Assembly (NCBI GenBank): GCA_002490425.1
Contig: DKTZ01000021.1
Coordinates: 410 to 14,876 of the forward strand
Reading direction: 5' to 3'
Length of the DNA: 14,467 bases
Source of the DNA: Ruminococcaceae bacterium UBA7217
GTDB taxonomy: Bacteria; Bacillota; Clostridia; Oscillospirales; Acutalibacteraceae
Shown: piece after piece, positions 1 to 6,960 of the stretch
Numbering within the stretch: position 1 is the first letter of the stretch
Layout: every line of letters starts with the position of its first letter
Translations under genes and position numbers: made by a program
The notes under the pieces: generated by a model
The model's database searches: none
Seen by the model: only the letters and a program-made list of their open reading frames with translations
What the model was told of the DNA's origin: nothing

Positions 1-391
1 TTACTTTTTTGATTATCCTATAAATAGCAATAAAGGCAAATATTATAATTGGTATAAGCATCATTGGAACTGTCAGATAATCATACATATTAAAGACACA
101 AGCACCTATATACCCACCGATTGCAATCAATATTAAAAACACATAACTAATCAATGGGAAGAAGTCCATCTTTTCGTTCTTTTTTTTAGAAATTTCCACA
201 CCTTTTAATAGTTGATCAGTTGAAACGTGGAAAATATCACTTAACAATAAAATTTTATCTGCTTCTGGCTTGGTTTGTCCGGATTCCCATTTTGAAATAG
301 CCTGTCTTGTTACACCAAGTTTGTCAGCTAACTGTTCCTGCGAAAGATTCTCTTTTTTTCGTAACTGAATCAAATTTTCATGAAATTCCAT
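1..391 (-). CDS. XRE-family transcriptional regulator with C-terminal membrane segment (partial, 3' end off window)
   Basis: Reading from ATG at 391 on the minus strand gives about 130 open codons that run off the left edge, so the C-terminus is missing. Residues 1-60 form a typical Cro/C1-type helix-turn-helix: an N-terminal MEFHENLIQLRKK, then LSQEQLADKLGVTRQAISKW, then the usual tail about choosing a repressor state. After a lysine-rich linker (about residues 67-75) two hydrophobic stretches follow (FFPLISYVFLILIA, and LIPIIIFAFIAIY near the edge), so the protein is probably anchored in the membrane. The start is fixed by AAAGGAGG (about 401-408), roughly 8 nt upstream. The HTH call is firm; the target genes are unknown. 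Small XRE-TM proteins of this type often regulate adjacent membrane or stress genes, but no partner is visible here. Confidence 0.88.
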   Translation of the reverse strand, partial: MEFHENLIQLRKKENLSQEQLADKLGVTRQAISKWESGQTKPEADKILLLSDIFHVSTDQLLKGVEISKKKNEKMDFFPLISYVFLILIAIGGYIGACVFNMYDYLTVPMMLIPIIIFAFIAIYRIIKKV

Positions 392-415
392 CAATATATC
401 CTCCTTTTTATTTAT

Positions 416-424
416 ATTATAGCA
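416..424 (-). promoter_or_regulatory. Extended -10 promoter for the XRE gene
   Basis: On the minus strand TGC-TATAAT (424 to 416) is a perfect -10 hexamer with a TGn extension, 25 nt before the start codon. The hexamer 17 nt upstream (TAGAAT) is a poor -35, which fits an extended -10 promoter. Confidence 0.6.
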
Positions 425-465
425 GAAAAGGAGGTTGCATTCTACTACATTATTGTAACATTAAC

Positions 466-480
466 GCAACTTAAAGTTGC
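466..480. promoter_or_regulatory. 15-bp palindrome upstream of the XRE gene (candidate operator)
   Basis: GCAACTT-A-AAGTTGC is a perfect 7-bp inverted repeat. It lies about 50 bp upstream of the -10 of the XRE gene, and a further GTTGC half-site occurs at 433-437. This is a plausible binding site for the adjacent dimeric HTH protein; the assignment is inference from position and symmetry only. Confidence 0.35.
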
Positions 481-489
481 TAACACAAA

Positions 490-517
490 GAGAGCCGCCG
501 TTTAAGCAGCGACTCTC
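490..517 (-). terminator. Hairpin, probable minus-strand terminator
   Basis: The arms 490-500 and 507-517 form an 11-bp stem with a 6-nt loop. Read as minus-strand RNA all pairs hold (two are G-U); on the plus strand two positions are C-A mismatches, so the minus strand is favoured. A modest T-rich tail (CTTTGTGTT) follows. It sits just past a minus-strand stop codon at 524-526 and would terminate whatever gene once ended there. Confidence 0.5.
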
Positions 518-523
518 CATATT

Positions 524-598
524 TTAAAGTTTAACAGCATTATCTGCCCAGATTTGCCACTTTGAGGTTGTACCCGATACATTTACGGTAAATCCATA
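524..598 (-). pseudogene. Possible 3' remnant of a minus-strand gene (unrecognised)
   Basis: A short open stretch on the minus strand ends GTTSKWQIWADNAVKL-stop at 524, immediately before the 490-517 hairpin. That is what a gene end plus its terminator would look like. The extract reads like the C-terminus of a secreted beta-sandwich protein, but I do not recognise a family. Upstream of about 598 the sequence on the other strand becomes serine recombinase, so this gene would be cut off at the same breakpoint. The stretch is only about 25 codons, so chance is a serious alternative. Confidence 0.25.
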
Positions 599-891
599 TG
601 TCGAAGATAATCGATACCTTTGATGAAGAACACGCCAATGAACTTATGAATGAAAAACAACGGCTTGTGGTACAACTCGAACAATATGCAAATGCACAGC
701 AAAAAAGAGAAAATGCCCAATCTCGTCTCGATCAAATATTCACAATCCTTGACGGAATGCAGAATCACCCAATGGAATACGATGACCGAATCGTCCGACA
801 GCTACTTGAATGCGTAGTGGTCGAATCAAAAGAAACCGTCAAAGTGGTTTTTGTCGGCGGGTTGGAGGTAAGAGAGCAATTGAATCACTAA
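598..891 (+). pseudogene. C-terminal remnant of a large serine recombinase
   Basis: These 97 residues match my memory of the extreme C-terminus of clostridial large serine recombinases (TnpX/integrase-like). They have a charged coiled-coil (NELMNEKQRLVVQLEQYAN), then ILDGMQNHPMEYDDRIVRQL, LECVVVESKE and the terminal VVFVGGLEV. Full-length members are about 500-560 residues. The N-terminal catalytic resolvase domain, the recombinase domain and the zinc ribbon are all absent. An in-frame stop lies just upstream at 589-591 and no ribosome binding site precedes the ATG at 598, so this is a 5'-truncated fragment and not a functional gene. It marks the former end of a mobile element, such as an integrative conjugative element or a phage. 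The truncation point coincides with the inner end of the possible minus-strand remnant at 524-598. Confidence 0.8.
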
Positions 892-1123
892 CTCAAAACA
901 CAGCACACCGAACTACGAGAGTTCAAATCCATCTGCAAAAAACGCAAAAGTATCTTTTTCGTAGTCGCTTGACAAAAATGCAGACATAGTTTTTACTGTG
1001 TCTGTATTTTTCATTTGTAAGAGATTCGAACTCACATCGTCCATGTGCGACGGTTTGCCGCAGGCAGAGTAGCACGGACATAAAATAGGATATTTGCGTA
1101 GCAAATGAAAAAGGCTTGCCTTT

Positions 1124-1146
1124 TTCGAATCTCGCCTCCCCAGCCA
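1124..1146 (+). other. 3'-end fragment of a tRNA, probably tRNA-Gln (T-loop to CCA)
   Basis: TTCGAAT is a standard T-loop. It is followed by 5 nt of T-stem (CTCGC), a 7-nt acceptor 3' half (CTCCCCA), discriminator G and an encoded CCA. An A72 that would pair with U1, together with G73, is characteristic of tRNA-Gln, whose genes begin TGGGG. The 5' parts of the tRNA, including the matching T-stem half GCGAG, are not present upstream. Such 3' fragments are left when elements integrate into or excise from tRNA genes. The identity as tRNA-Gln is inference from acceptor features only. Confidence 0.55.
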
Positions 1147-1183
1147 AAAATCGACAAGTACCGAAAGGCTCTTGTCGATTTTT
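1146..1183 (+). terminator. Strong hairpin directly after the tRNA fragment (native tRNA terminator)
   Basis: The 13-bp arms AAAAATCGACAAG (1146-1158) and CTTGTCGATTTTT (1171-1183) enclose a loop containing CC-GAAA-GG. The hairpin follows the encoded CCA with no gap and ends in a T-run, as the intrinsic terminator of a tRNA gene would. A-runs on the other side make it potentially bidirectional. Confidence 0.65.
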
Positions 1184-1195
1184 ACTTTTTAACTC

Positions 1196-1265
1196 TTCAC
1201 TTTTCACTATTCACTAAATTTTACAAGTCGATTTTTGGAAGTAATAAGTAACAGTGAAAAGTGAA
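1196..1265. repeat. Inverted repeat, 13-bp arms
   Basis: TTCACTTTTCACT (1196-1208) and AGTGAAAAGTGAA (1253-1265) are perfect inverse copies about 44 bp apart. Within them, GTCGATTTTTGG (1227-1238) is the inverse of CCAAAAATCGAC at 1144-1155. The nested arrangement resembles a small non-autonomous repeat or MITE-like debris. No target-site duplication or ORF was seen. Confidence 0.5.
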
Positions 1266-1275
1266 AATGTGTTTT

Positions 1276-1297
1276 GCAAGGCTTTGCCTTGCTTTTT
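1276..1297 (+). terminator. Hairpin with T-tail
   Basis: GCAAGGC-TTT-GCCTTGC forms a perfect 7-bp stem followed by TTTTT. It fits a plus-strand intrinsic terminator upstream of the GNAT gene, insulating it from upstream transcription. It may also be part of the repeat cluster. Confidence 0.5.
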
Positions 1298-1334
1298 ATA
1301 TTTTTCAGCAGTATAATACATAAGGGTGACAACG

Positions 1335-1823
1335 ATGTATCAATTTATATATGCAGATAAACAAAATATCGAAGAAATACTTCCATATTTATTCGATATT
1401 CTTTATTCAAATATGAGCATCATTGCTCCGACAGGCAACACCTATGAAAATGACTTAAAAGAGTGGCTGTCAAATATAATTCCTGCAATGCAAAAAGAAC
1501 CTCGGCAAATCGTTTTGATGCTTGCTGACAGTGAATTGATAGGTTATTTTCAATATTATATTTGTTCCGATTTATTGATGATGGAGGAAATACAGATAAA
1601 AAAAGGCTATCAAGGCACGGGGTTATTTCACCTTTTCTACTCTTGGTTAATTGAAAAACTACCCAAAAGCCTAAAACAGGTAGTAGCCTACTCAAATAAG
1701 AACAATTGCAAATCACAAGGGGTATTAGAGCATTTGGGTTTAAGAAAGTCGGGAGAAAACAGAAATGGTAATTTCTTTTACTATAAAGGCGACTATGCTG
1801 TATTATTAGAAAAATATAGTTAA
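1335..1823 (+). CDS. GNAT-family N-acetyltransferase
   Basis: A 162-residue protein, the usual length for a single-domain GNAT enzyme. These transfer the acetyl group from acetyl-CoA to an amine; the substrate here is unknown. The acetyl-CoA binding motif A is visible at residues 85-97: EIQIKKGYQGTGLF, with the Q/R-x-x-G-x-G signature as Q93-G94-T95-G96. The later segment VAYSNKNNCKSQGVLEHLGL matches motif B (N.....A..F.E..GF). The upstream in-frame GTG at 1326 lacks a ribosome binding site. The ATG at 1335 sits 6 nt after AAGGGTG and is preferred. It lies alone in the accessory segment after a terminator-like hairpin, with base composition more AT-rich than the operon at 2956-7175, consistent with cargo of a former mobile element. 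Confidence 0.8.
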   Translation: MYQFIYADKQNIEEILPYLFDILYSNMSIIAPTGNTYENDLKEWLSNIIPAMQKEPRQIVLMLADSELIGYFQYYICSDLLMMEEIQIKKGYQGTGLFHLFYSWLIEKLPKSLKQVVAYSNKNNCKSQGVLEHLGLRKSGENRNGNFFYYKGDYAVLLEKYS

Positions 1824-1902
1824 GCAAAAAAAATGGGTTCAATTCTCTGTTCTTCGCCATTGACAAAGTATTTCTTTAAATCGGATTCGTAATGAATAAT
1901 AA

Positions 1903-1931
1903 TTGATTTATTATCAGATTTCTGCTATACT
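1903..1931 (+). promoter_or_regulatory. Sigma-A-type promoter for the tandem-domain gene
   Basis: TTGATT (1903-1908), a 17-nt spacer, then TATACT (1926-1931). The predicted start of transcription is about 1938, which leaves a leader of only about 16 nt that begins at the ribosome binding site AAAGGCG (1938-1944). Confidence 0.55.
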
Positions 1932-1953
1932 GTCCATAAAGGCGATGAGTTTA

Positions 1954-2688
1954 ATGAAAGAAATAGCCAACGGTATGCCGTTTATTAACGATGAAAAAGT
2001 AATTGGAAAATGGGATTTTTTTGATATTGTTAGTTCTCAGGACAATTTTAATCCCATTAAAGTTATAAATTCAACTTTTAATAAAGGATTCAAAGAGATA
2101 TATTTTTTACCGGAAGGTGAGAAATATTGGATTTTTGAAGGATGGACAAAAGGTTATTTGCTTATTCATTATGGCGGAAACGAGCCTATTCTTACCTATA
2201 AATATAACATAAAAGACATCGACGGTAGCTCGTATATGTTTATTGAAATAAATGAAAATGCTGAAACTTATATAGAGGTATTAAAAAAGGTTTCAGAAAG
2301 GCACTACAAGCTTAAGGAAATCGGGCGCAGAGAAAATATAAATATTCCTTTTGTCTTTGACGAAAAAATAATCGGAGATTGGAATACAGTCGGATTTGTT
2401 GACAACATTGATGAATTTTGCGGAAACATAAACTTAAACGATACTTTTTGGCTGCGGAAAGTCAGCTTTTACCCGAACGGTCAAGCTGTAAGAGAATACA
2501 GTGATGAAGAATGGCACGATAAATGGTCAAAAGGAGTTTTGATTGATTCAACCAAATCCACGGTTTCTCAATATACCTTTAAAACAATTGACAGTGTAGA
2601 ATATATGTTTTTAGAATGGAAAATGGGAAATTACGTTTATGGCGGTATGCCTCCGAGTTATTATGTTTTTAAAAAAGAAACAGCTTAA
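1954..2688 (+). CDS. Protein of two tandem copies of a BlaR1/sigma-factor-associated domain
   Basis: A 244-residue cytoplasmic-looking protein with no signal peptide or membrane segment. It is an internal duplication. Copy 1 (about residues 8-100) has PFINDEKVIGKWDFFDIV, then FKEIYFLPEG, WTKGYLLIH and YNIKDIDGSSYMFIE. Copy 2 (about 132-241) has PFVFDEKIIGDWNTVGFV, then LRKVSFYPNG, WSKGVLID, YTFKTIDSVEYMFLEW and YYVFKK. I recall this pattern (FxxDxxxxGKW...LPNG...WTKG...Y.I..IDG..YMF.EW) from the C-terminal part of BlaR1/M56-type regulators and from related stand-alone proteins in Firmicutes; its function is not established. The start at ATG 1954 is chosen because AAAGGCG is 9 nt upstream; earlier in-frame TTG 1903 and ATG 1945 lie in the promoter or abut the ribosome binding site. 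Confidence 0.7.
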   Translation: MKEIANGMPFINDEKVIGKWDFFDIVSSQDNFNPIKVINSTFNKGFKEIYFLPEGEKYWIFEGWTKGYLLIHYGGNEPILTYKYNIKDIDGSSYMFIEINENAETYIEVLKKVSERHYKLKEIGRRENINIPFVFDEKIIGDWNTVGFVDNIDEFCGNINLNDTFWLRKVSFYPNGQAVREYSDEEWHDKWSKGVLIDSTKSTVSQYTFKTIDSVEYMFLEWKMGNYVYGGMPPSYYVFKKETA

Positions 2689-2887
2689 TTCATACGAGAG
2701 TTCATAAATCTCTTCCAAAAATTTAGATGAAAAATGGACATTATTGATAAATTACAGATAAAACAATATGTTTTTGGACAAAAATGTACTATGAAAAGCT
2801 GTTTAAATTTTTAGAGTAATGACAGTTAAATGCAAAATTTAGCTTTTATCTTAAAAAATTGAATATCCATCTGTTTTATCTATACAA

Positions 2888-2916
2888 AATCCCTAAAGTA
2901 ACATGCTTTAGGGATT
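2888..2916. terminator. Bidirectional terminator between convergent genes
   Basis: AATCCCTAAAG and CTTTAGGGATT are 11-bp perfect arms around a 7-nt loop. The plus-strand side ends GTTTTTATAT and the minus-strand side TTTTGTATAG. It closes both the plus-strand gene ending at 2688 and the minus-strand operon ending at 2956. The stretch 2689-2887 before it is AT-rich; I see only a 12-nt repeat (2693-2704) in it. Confidence 0.85.
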
Positions 2917-2955
2917 GTTTTTATATATGCAATTATTTTATTTGCTTATGCAATC

Positions 2956-4143
2956 TCAAAACATCGACAAATCAATTGCTTCTGCAATTTTTTCTCCGCC
3001 GAGGGCGTTGATGTGCATTTTATCTCCGCCTAAAAGTTCCGCTGATGTGTAATATTTATCCGATTTGTCCGCAATCAACTCTGCGACATCAAAAACGCTG
3101 TCAAAAAGATTGGCATTTTCTTTTATCCACGAGTTAAGCTCATTTCTTAAAGCGTCTTTTTTATGGCTGCTGAAATCAGCCGCACCGAAAGCGGGCACGG
3201 TAAAGACAATCACCTTTATATTCTTTCGGTGAAGTTTATCTGCCATATCGGCAAAAGCACCGCAAAGCTCGTTTATATCGGGCTTTTCCCACGGGAATGC
3301 GTCGGGTGAGCCGTACTGAATTAAATCGTTTGTACCGAGGAAAATTATGCAGTGTGAAATTCCGTCATAGCTCAAAATTTCACTGTCAATTCTCTTAACT
3401 GCCCTCTTACCGTACAGTCCCGGCAAAATGAACTGTCGTGACCAGTCTCTCAAAACCCTGTTACCCATAACGGATTTATTTATCAGCGTGTATTTACACG
3501 GAATTTCTTTTGTCAATCGCTTTTCAAAGGCATTAGTCCAAAAGCCCTGCTGACTGAGGGAATCCCCGAACACAGCCACAGCCTTTGCGTTGTCCGTATT
3601 GTAAAACTCAACATCCTCGAACAGCGGAATGGGCGTGTGAAGCGGCATTTTGAGCACCTTGCCTGCGAATGTAATTACACTGTCCCTCTGCCTCGGTTTG
3701 TGCTCCATTTGCAGTTTTTCGGTACAGTCGCCGTCCGCAAAAATGAGCCTTGCATTGTTCATAAGGTTGCCCGAACGCAAATCCCCGTCCGTAACACAAG
3801 CGCTTACGCAAAAATATGAATTTGCTGAAAAGCTCATCGGTACTTCGTCAAGAATAATTCTCTCCCCTTTTGAAAGAGTAATATTCTCTTCGCCTTTATA
3901 TGTGCATATTTTAATTTGCTCCGCTGAGCTTATTTTGCCGTTGCTGTCACACGGGGCTATGGTTATCCTCTTTATTCTTACGCTTTTCTTGCCATATGAA
4001 TTTGAAATCCGTACACGCACTTTTTCTCCGCTGACAGCCGAATTTACGATTAAACGGTATGTTCTTTCCTTTTCAGGGTAATAAAACAGCGACAAATGTA
4101 TATGGCTCTGCCCCCAAACGCCTATCCAATTTCCATTATTCAT
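2956..4143 (-). CDS. SGNH/GDSL-family hydrolase with N-terminal beta domain
   Basis: A 395-residue esterase-type hydrolase. Residues about 5-175 form an N-terminal beta domain (WIGVWGQ at the start, VRVRISNSYG, ITLSKGERI), and 186-395 form the SGNH fold. Catalytic blocks are all present: VFGDSLSQ (Ser195), GNR (Gly227-Asn228), FLGTNDL (Asn272) and GGDKMHINALGG (Asp374, His377). No signal peptide is seen, so it likely acts in the cytoplasm on an acyl or acetyl ester; the substrate cannot be read from sequence. The in-frame ATG at 4200 has no ribosome binding site. GGGGAAG (4155-4149) precedes the ATG pair at 4146 and 4143, and 4143 has the better spacing. It is the last gene of the SCIFF operon, 74 nt after the decarboxylase, and is followed by a strong terminator. 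Confidence 0.85.
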   Translation of the reverse strand: MNNGNWIGVWGQSHIHLSLFYYPEKERTYRLIVNSAVSGEKVRVRISNSYGKKSVRIKRITIAPCDSNGKISSAEQIKICTYKGEENITLSKGERIILDEVPMSFSANSYFCVSACVTDGDLRSGNLMNNARLIFADGDCTEKLQMEHKPRQRDSVITFAGKVLKMPLHTPIPLFEDVEFYNTDNAKAVAVFGDSLSQQGFWTNAFEKRLTKEIPCKYTLINKSVMGNRVLRDWSRQFILPGLYGKRAVKRIDSEILSYDGISHCIIFLGTNDLIQYGSPDAFPWEKPDINELCGAFADMADKLHRKNIKVIVFTVPAFGAADFSSHKKDALRNELNSWIKENANLFDSVFDVAELIADKSDKYYTSAELLGGDKMHINALGGEKIAEAIDLSMF

Positions 4144-4217
4144 CATAACTTCCCCTATTCTTTCTGTGTCAAAATGGCTTACAATAAATGTGCTATACAA
4201 ATATAAAAAATTTTGTA

Positions 4218-5567
4218 CTATTTATCGCAGACAATCTGAACTTTTTTAATGCCAAAGTGTTTAAACAATGCGATATGCTCCTCGTTTATTATCTCTCCGC
4301 TTATTGCAATCGGGACTGCCGGCGGGCAGGATATACAGGGAGATGCGCATATTTTGCCGAGTGTTTCATCGACATCTACCTCTTTACAAGGCGCAAAAAC
4401 TGCTTCACGTACGGTCATTGCTCTTTTTGAAACAGGCGGAACCGTTAATTCACATTCTGATTCCGCGCGATTTAAAGGAAGATTTTTAAATGCGAGTTTC
4501 AGCCTGTCAAAATCCTCCTGACTGTTTTGCGGAGTTATCATAAATACAATACGCTTGCCGTCAAAGTATTCAAACTCTATGCCGTTATTTCTGAAATAAT
4601 CCGATAAATCCTTTCCTTCAACGGAAAAAGAGGAAAAATCAGCCGAAATTTTTAAAGGCTCGTCGGAAATATCCTTTATTCCGAGAGATTTAAGTAATTT
4701 TTTTAATTCAGCAACTTTATTTACACAAATTTCCAAGTCACAGCGGATTTTTTCACTGATATATTTATTGCAAAGGTCAAGCGACTGCAAAATAAGATAA
4801 GACGGACTTGTCGAGCCGAATATCTCCATTGCTTTAACAGCGTTCTCAGAAAAATTGTAACAGTCACTTTTGGCTATATGAAGGTATCCGCCGCCTGTAA
4901 GCACAGGAAGCGTTTTGTGCGCAGAATCACAGCACATATCCACCCCGAGAGCTATGGGGTGTAAATTTTCGGGAAGAAAAGCCAAATATGCCCCATGTGC
5001 GTTATCCACCAAAAGAGGAATATTCCGTTTTCTTAAAACCCTTGAAAGAGCCTTTATGTCTGTCATTCCTCCGAAATAATCAGGCGAAGTAATATATACG
5101 GCAAAAGGTTTACGGTCAAGCTCGGAAAGCCTTTTTTCAAGAGTCTCGGCTGATATTCGGCAGCTGCATAGAGTGCTGTCCTCCTGCGAATAAAGCCACT
5201 CAATATCGAAATCAAGCTTTGCGGCGGCGTAGATAAACGCTTTGTGGGCGTTTCTTCCCGCTAAAACAGTCGGGCGGTCTGCGGTATGCCCTGCTCTTTG
5301 CATTGCCAAAGCCAGCATCGCATTTATACTCTGTGAAGAGCCGCCAGCGGAATAAACCGTGCGTGATGTGCCGAAAAGTTCGGCGGCATTTTTTTCGCTT
5401 TCAAGTATTATCCCCTCGGGGCGGTACAGCTCGTCAGCACCGTTTATTTCCGTAATATCAAACGGCTCACAGCCCAAAATACGTTCACCCTTATGCCCGG
5501 GCATATGAAACCTTGAGGTCTTGCCGTCGCTGTAAGCTTTAACAAAATCAAAAACAGGCGTTTCCAT
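4218..5567 (-). CDS. Orn/Lys/Arg-type PLP-dependent decarboxylase (fold type I)
   Basis: A 449-residue member of the Orn/Lys/Arg decarboxylase group that includes YaaO/SpeA-like enzymes of Firmicutes, which are usually about 460-490 residues. It decarboxylates a basic amino acid to a diamine or agmatine, or a relative. Visible signatures are RFHMPGHKG (residues 19-27), the glycine loop SAGGSSQS, LLVDNAHGAY with Asp188 and His191, and the PLP-binding DSAHKTLPVLTGGGYLH with Lys218. The C-terminal domain has the usual PP.. loop (ISCPPAVPIAISGE). Substrate specificity cannot be assigned. A TTG at 5597 is open in frame, but the ATG at 5567 follows GGACGGGGAA, which overlaps the upstream stop, so coupling to the maturase (7-nt gap) is likely. 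Confidence 0.88.
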   Translation of the reverse strand: METPVFDFVKAYSDGKTSRFHMPGHKGERILGCEPFDITEINGADELYRPEGIILESEKNAAELFGTSRTVYSAGGSSQSINAMLALAMQRAGHTADRPTVLAGRNAHKAFIYAAAKLDFDIEWLYSQEDSTLCSCRISAETLEKRLSELDRKPFAVYITSPDYFGGMTDIKALSRVLRKRNIPLLVDNAHGAYLAFLPENLHPIALGVDMCCDSAHKTLPVLTGGGYLHIAKSDCYNFSENAVKAMEIFGSTSPSYLILQSLDLCNKYISEKIRCDLEICVNKVAELKKLLKSLGIKDISDEPLKISADFSSFSVEGKDLSDYFRNNGIEFEYFDGKRIVFMITPQNSQEDFDRLKLAFKNLPLNRAESECELTVPPVSKRAMTVREAVFAPCKEVDVDETLGKICASPCISCPPAVPIAISGEIINEEHIALFKHFGIKKVQIVCDK

Positions 5568-5574
5568 TTTATTT

Positions 5575-6948
5575 TTATTCCCCGTCCGCCTCTGCAACCT
5601 TAAGCATTACTGCACATTCAATACGCTTTTTAAATAATTCACAGCCGTATTTATATACGCCTTTAATACTGCCTGATGCGTGGTAAGAGTTAGCCGCACA
5701 GCCGCCGGAGCAGTAAAGCTTTGCCCAGCAGTCAGCACACTCTTCTCTTGCATAAGCATTGCAGAGCTTAAATTCATTTTGTATCTCAGTATTTGTAACT
5801 CCGTCGTAAATGTTGCCGAGCAGATATTTTTTATCTCCGACAAACTGGTGACACGGGTATAAATCTCCCGTCGGAGTAACTGCCATATATTCAGTTCCCG
5901 AGCCGCAGCCTGAAATTCGCTTGTAAATGCACGGTCCGTGTTTAAGGTCGAGCATATAGTGGTAGAAAGTAAAGCCTTTTCCCTCTTTTTTGCGCCGTAT
6001 CATTTCTTTTGCGAGGATTTCGTACTGCTCAAACAAAACAGGTAAATCGCTTTCGGTGAGCGCGCTTGCGTCCTCGGGTGAGCAAACAACAGGCTCCATG
6101 CTAAGCTCGGTAAAGCCCAAATCCGCCATACTTAAAAGGTCTTTTGTGAAGTCTGTATTATAATGCGTAAATGTTCCGCGCATATAATAATTCTTTCCGC
6201 CGCGCCTGCGTACAAGCTCTTGAAATTTGGGGACTATAACATCATAGCTTCCGCAGCCCTTATAATCCTTTCTGAATCTGTCGTGAACCTCTTTTCTGCC
6301 GTCAAGACTTAAGACGACATTAGACATTTCTTTATTGCAAAAGTCGATAACATCATCGTCAATGAGCATTCCGTTGGTAGTAAGAGTAAATCGGAAGTTT
6401 TTGCCGTGTATTTTTTCAATTTCGCGGGCATATGCAACAAGCTTTTTGACAACCTCCCAGTTCATCAACGGTTCGCCGCCGAAAAAGTCTACCTCAAGAT
6501 TACGGCGTGTTCCCGAATTTTCAACAAGGAAATCAAGCGCACGCTTTCCTGTTTCAAAGCTCATCAATGCTCTTTCTCCGTGATATTTACCCTGACTTGC
6601 AAAACAATATTCGCAGTTCAAATTGCAGGAGTGGGCAACGTGAAGGCAAAGCGCTTTTATAACGGAATTTCTTTTTTTAAAATCAAACGCCATATTTTCG
6701 TATGTGTCGGGAGTGAAAAGCTTACCCGCGCTTTCAAGCGCCTTAATATCATCAAGGCAGTCGTCAACATCCTTTTCACAGATGTTTTCAGCGCTGTATT
6801 TGTCAAGTATGTATTTTTTTATTTTTTCAGCGCTGTACTCCTTATACATAGCTGTTATATCGTATGCTATATCGTCCATCACGTGAACCGAACCGCTGCA
6901 GGTGTCAAGAACGATGTTATATCCGTTAAGTTTGTACTGATGTACCAT
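5575..6948 (-). CDS. SCIFF peptide maturase: radical SAM thioether-forming enzyme (CteB-like)
   Basis: A 457-residue radical SAM enzyme that, by family knowledge, installs Cys-to-alpha-carbon thioether crosslinks in the SCIFF peptide encoded just upstream. Residues 1-85 are a precursor-recognition-like domain (HQYKLNGYNIVLDTCSGS...). The core has the SAM-binding cluster motif CNLNCEYC (Cys108, 112, 115), the GGEP motif (FFGGEPLMNW, about 156-164) and TTNGMLI. The C-terminal SPASM region supplies many cysteines for auxiliary clusters (Cys340, 348, 366, 404, 407, 413, 417, 436). The length matches the family (about 450). The ATG at 6948 follows GGAGG with 5-nt spacing; longer in-frame starts lie inside the attenuator hairpin. 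Its position right after the SCIFF gene makes the assignment very secure. Confidence 0.97.
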   Translation of the reverse strand: MVHQYKLNGYNIVLDTCSGSVHVMDDIAYDITAMYKEYSAEKIKKYILDKYSAENICEKDVDDCLDDIKALESAGKLFTPDTYENMAFDFKKRNSVIKALCLHVAHSCNLNCEYCFASQGKYHGERALMSFETGKRALDFLVENSGTRRNLEVDFFGGEPLMNWEVVKKLVAYAREIEKIHGKNFRFTLTTNGMLIDDDVIDFCNKEMSNVVLSLDGRKEVHDRFRKDYKGCGSYDVIVPKFQELVRRRGGKNYYMRGTFTHYNTDFTKDLLSMADLGFTELSMEPVVCSPEDASALTESDLPVLFEQYEILAKEMIRRKKEGKGFTFYHYMLDLKHGPCIYKRISGCGSGTEYMAVTPTGDLYPCHQFVGDKKYLLGNIYDGVTNTEIQNEFKLCNAYAREECADCWAKLYCSGGCAANSYHASGSIKGVYKYGCELFKKRIECAVMLKVAEADGE

Positions 6949-6960
6949 TTTTACCTCCAA

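Larger units (their letters stand above)
892..1334. other. Non-coding, palindrome-rich junction region
   Basis: I see no convincing gene here. Two minus-strand reading frames of 60-95 codons are open, but they lack ribosome binding sites and run through hairpins. The region instead holds a chain of small inverted repeats: TTTGC-GTA-GCAAA (1093-1105), AAAAAGGC-TT-GCCTTTTT (1108-1125), the tRNA-like fragment at 1124-1146, the hairpin at 1146-1183, the 13-bp inverted repeat at 1196-1265 and the hairpin at 1276-1292. GAGATTCGAA at 1021-1030 is the exact inverse of TTCGAATCTC at 1124-1133. The pattern fits a mosaic of mobile-element ends and dispersed repeats. Confidence 0.6.

Noticed and set aside
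913..1207. Two overlapping minus-strand reading frames of 63 and 94 codons
   Set aside because: No ribosome binding sites, composition unlike the neighbouring genes, and they run through the hairpins and the tRNA-like fragment; they are products of repeat DNA.
1326..1328. GTG start for the GNAT gene
   Set aside because: It falls inside the ribosome binding site used by the ATG at 1335.
2734..2814. Short plus-strand reading frame (26 codons) starting MDIIDKLQ
   Set aside because: No ribosome binding site and no family resemblance; AT-rich spacer of this length gives such frames by chance.
4147..4200. N-terminal extension of the SGNH protein to ATG 4200
   Set aside because: No ribosome binding site at 4200, while a GGGGAAG site precedes 4143, and the extension does not resemble the family.
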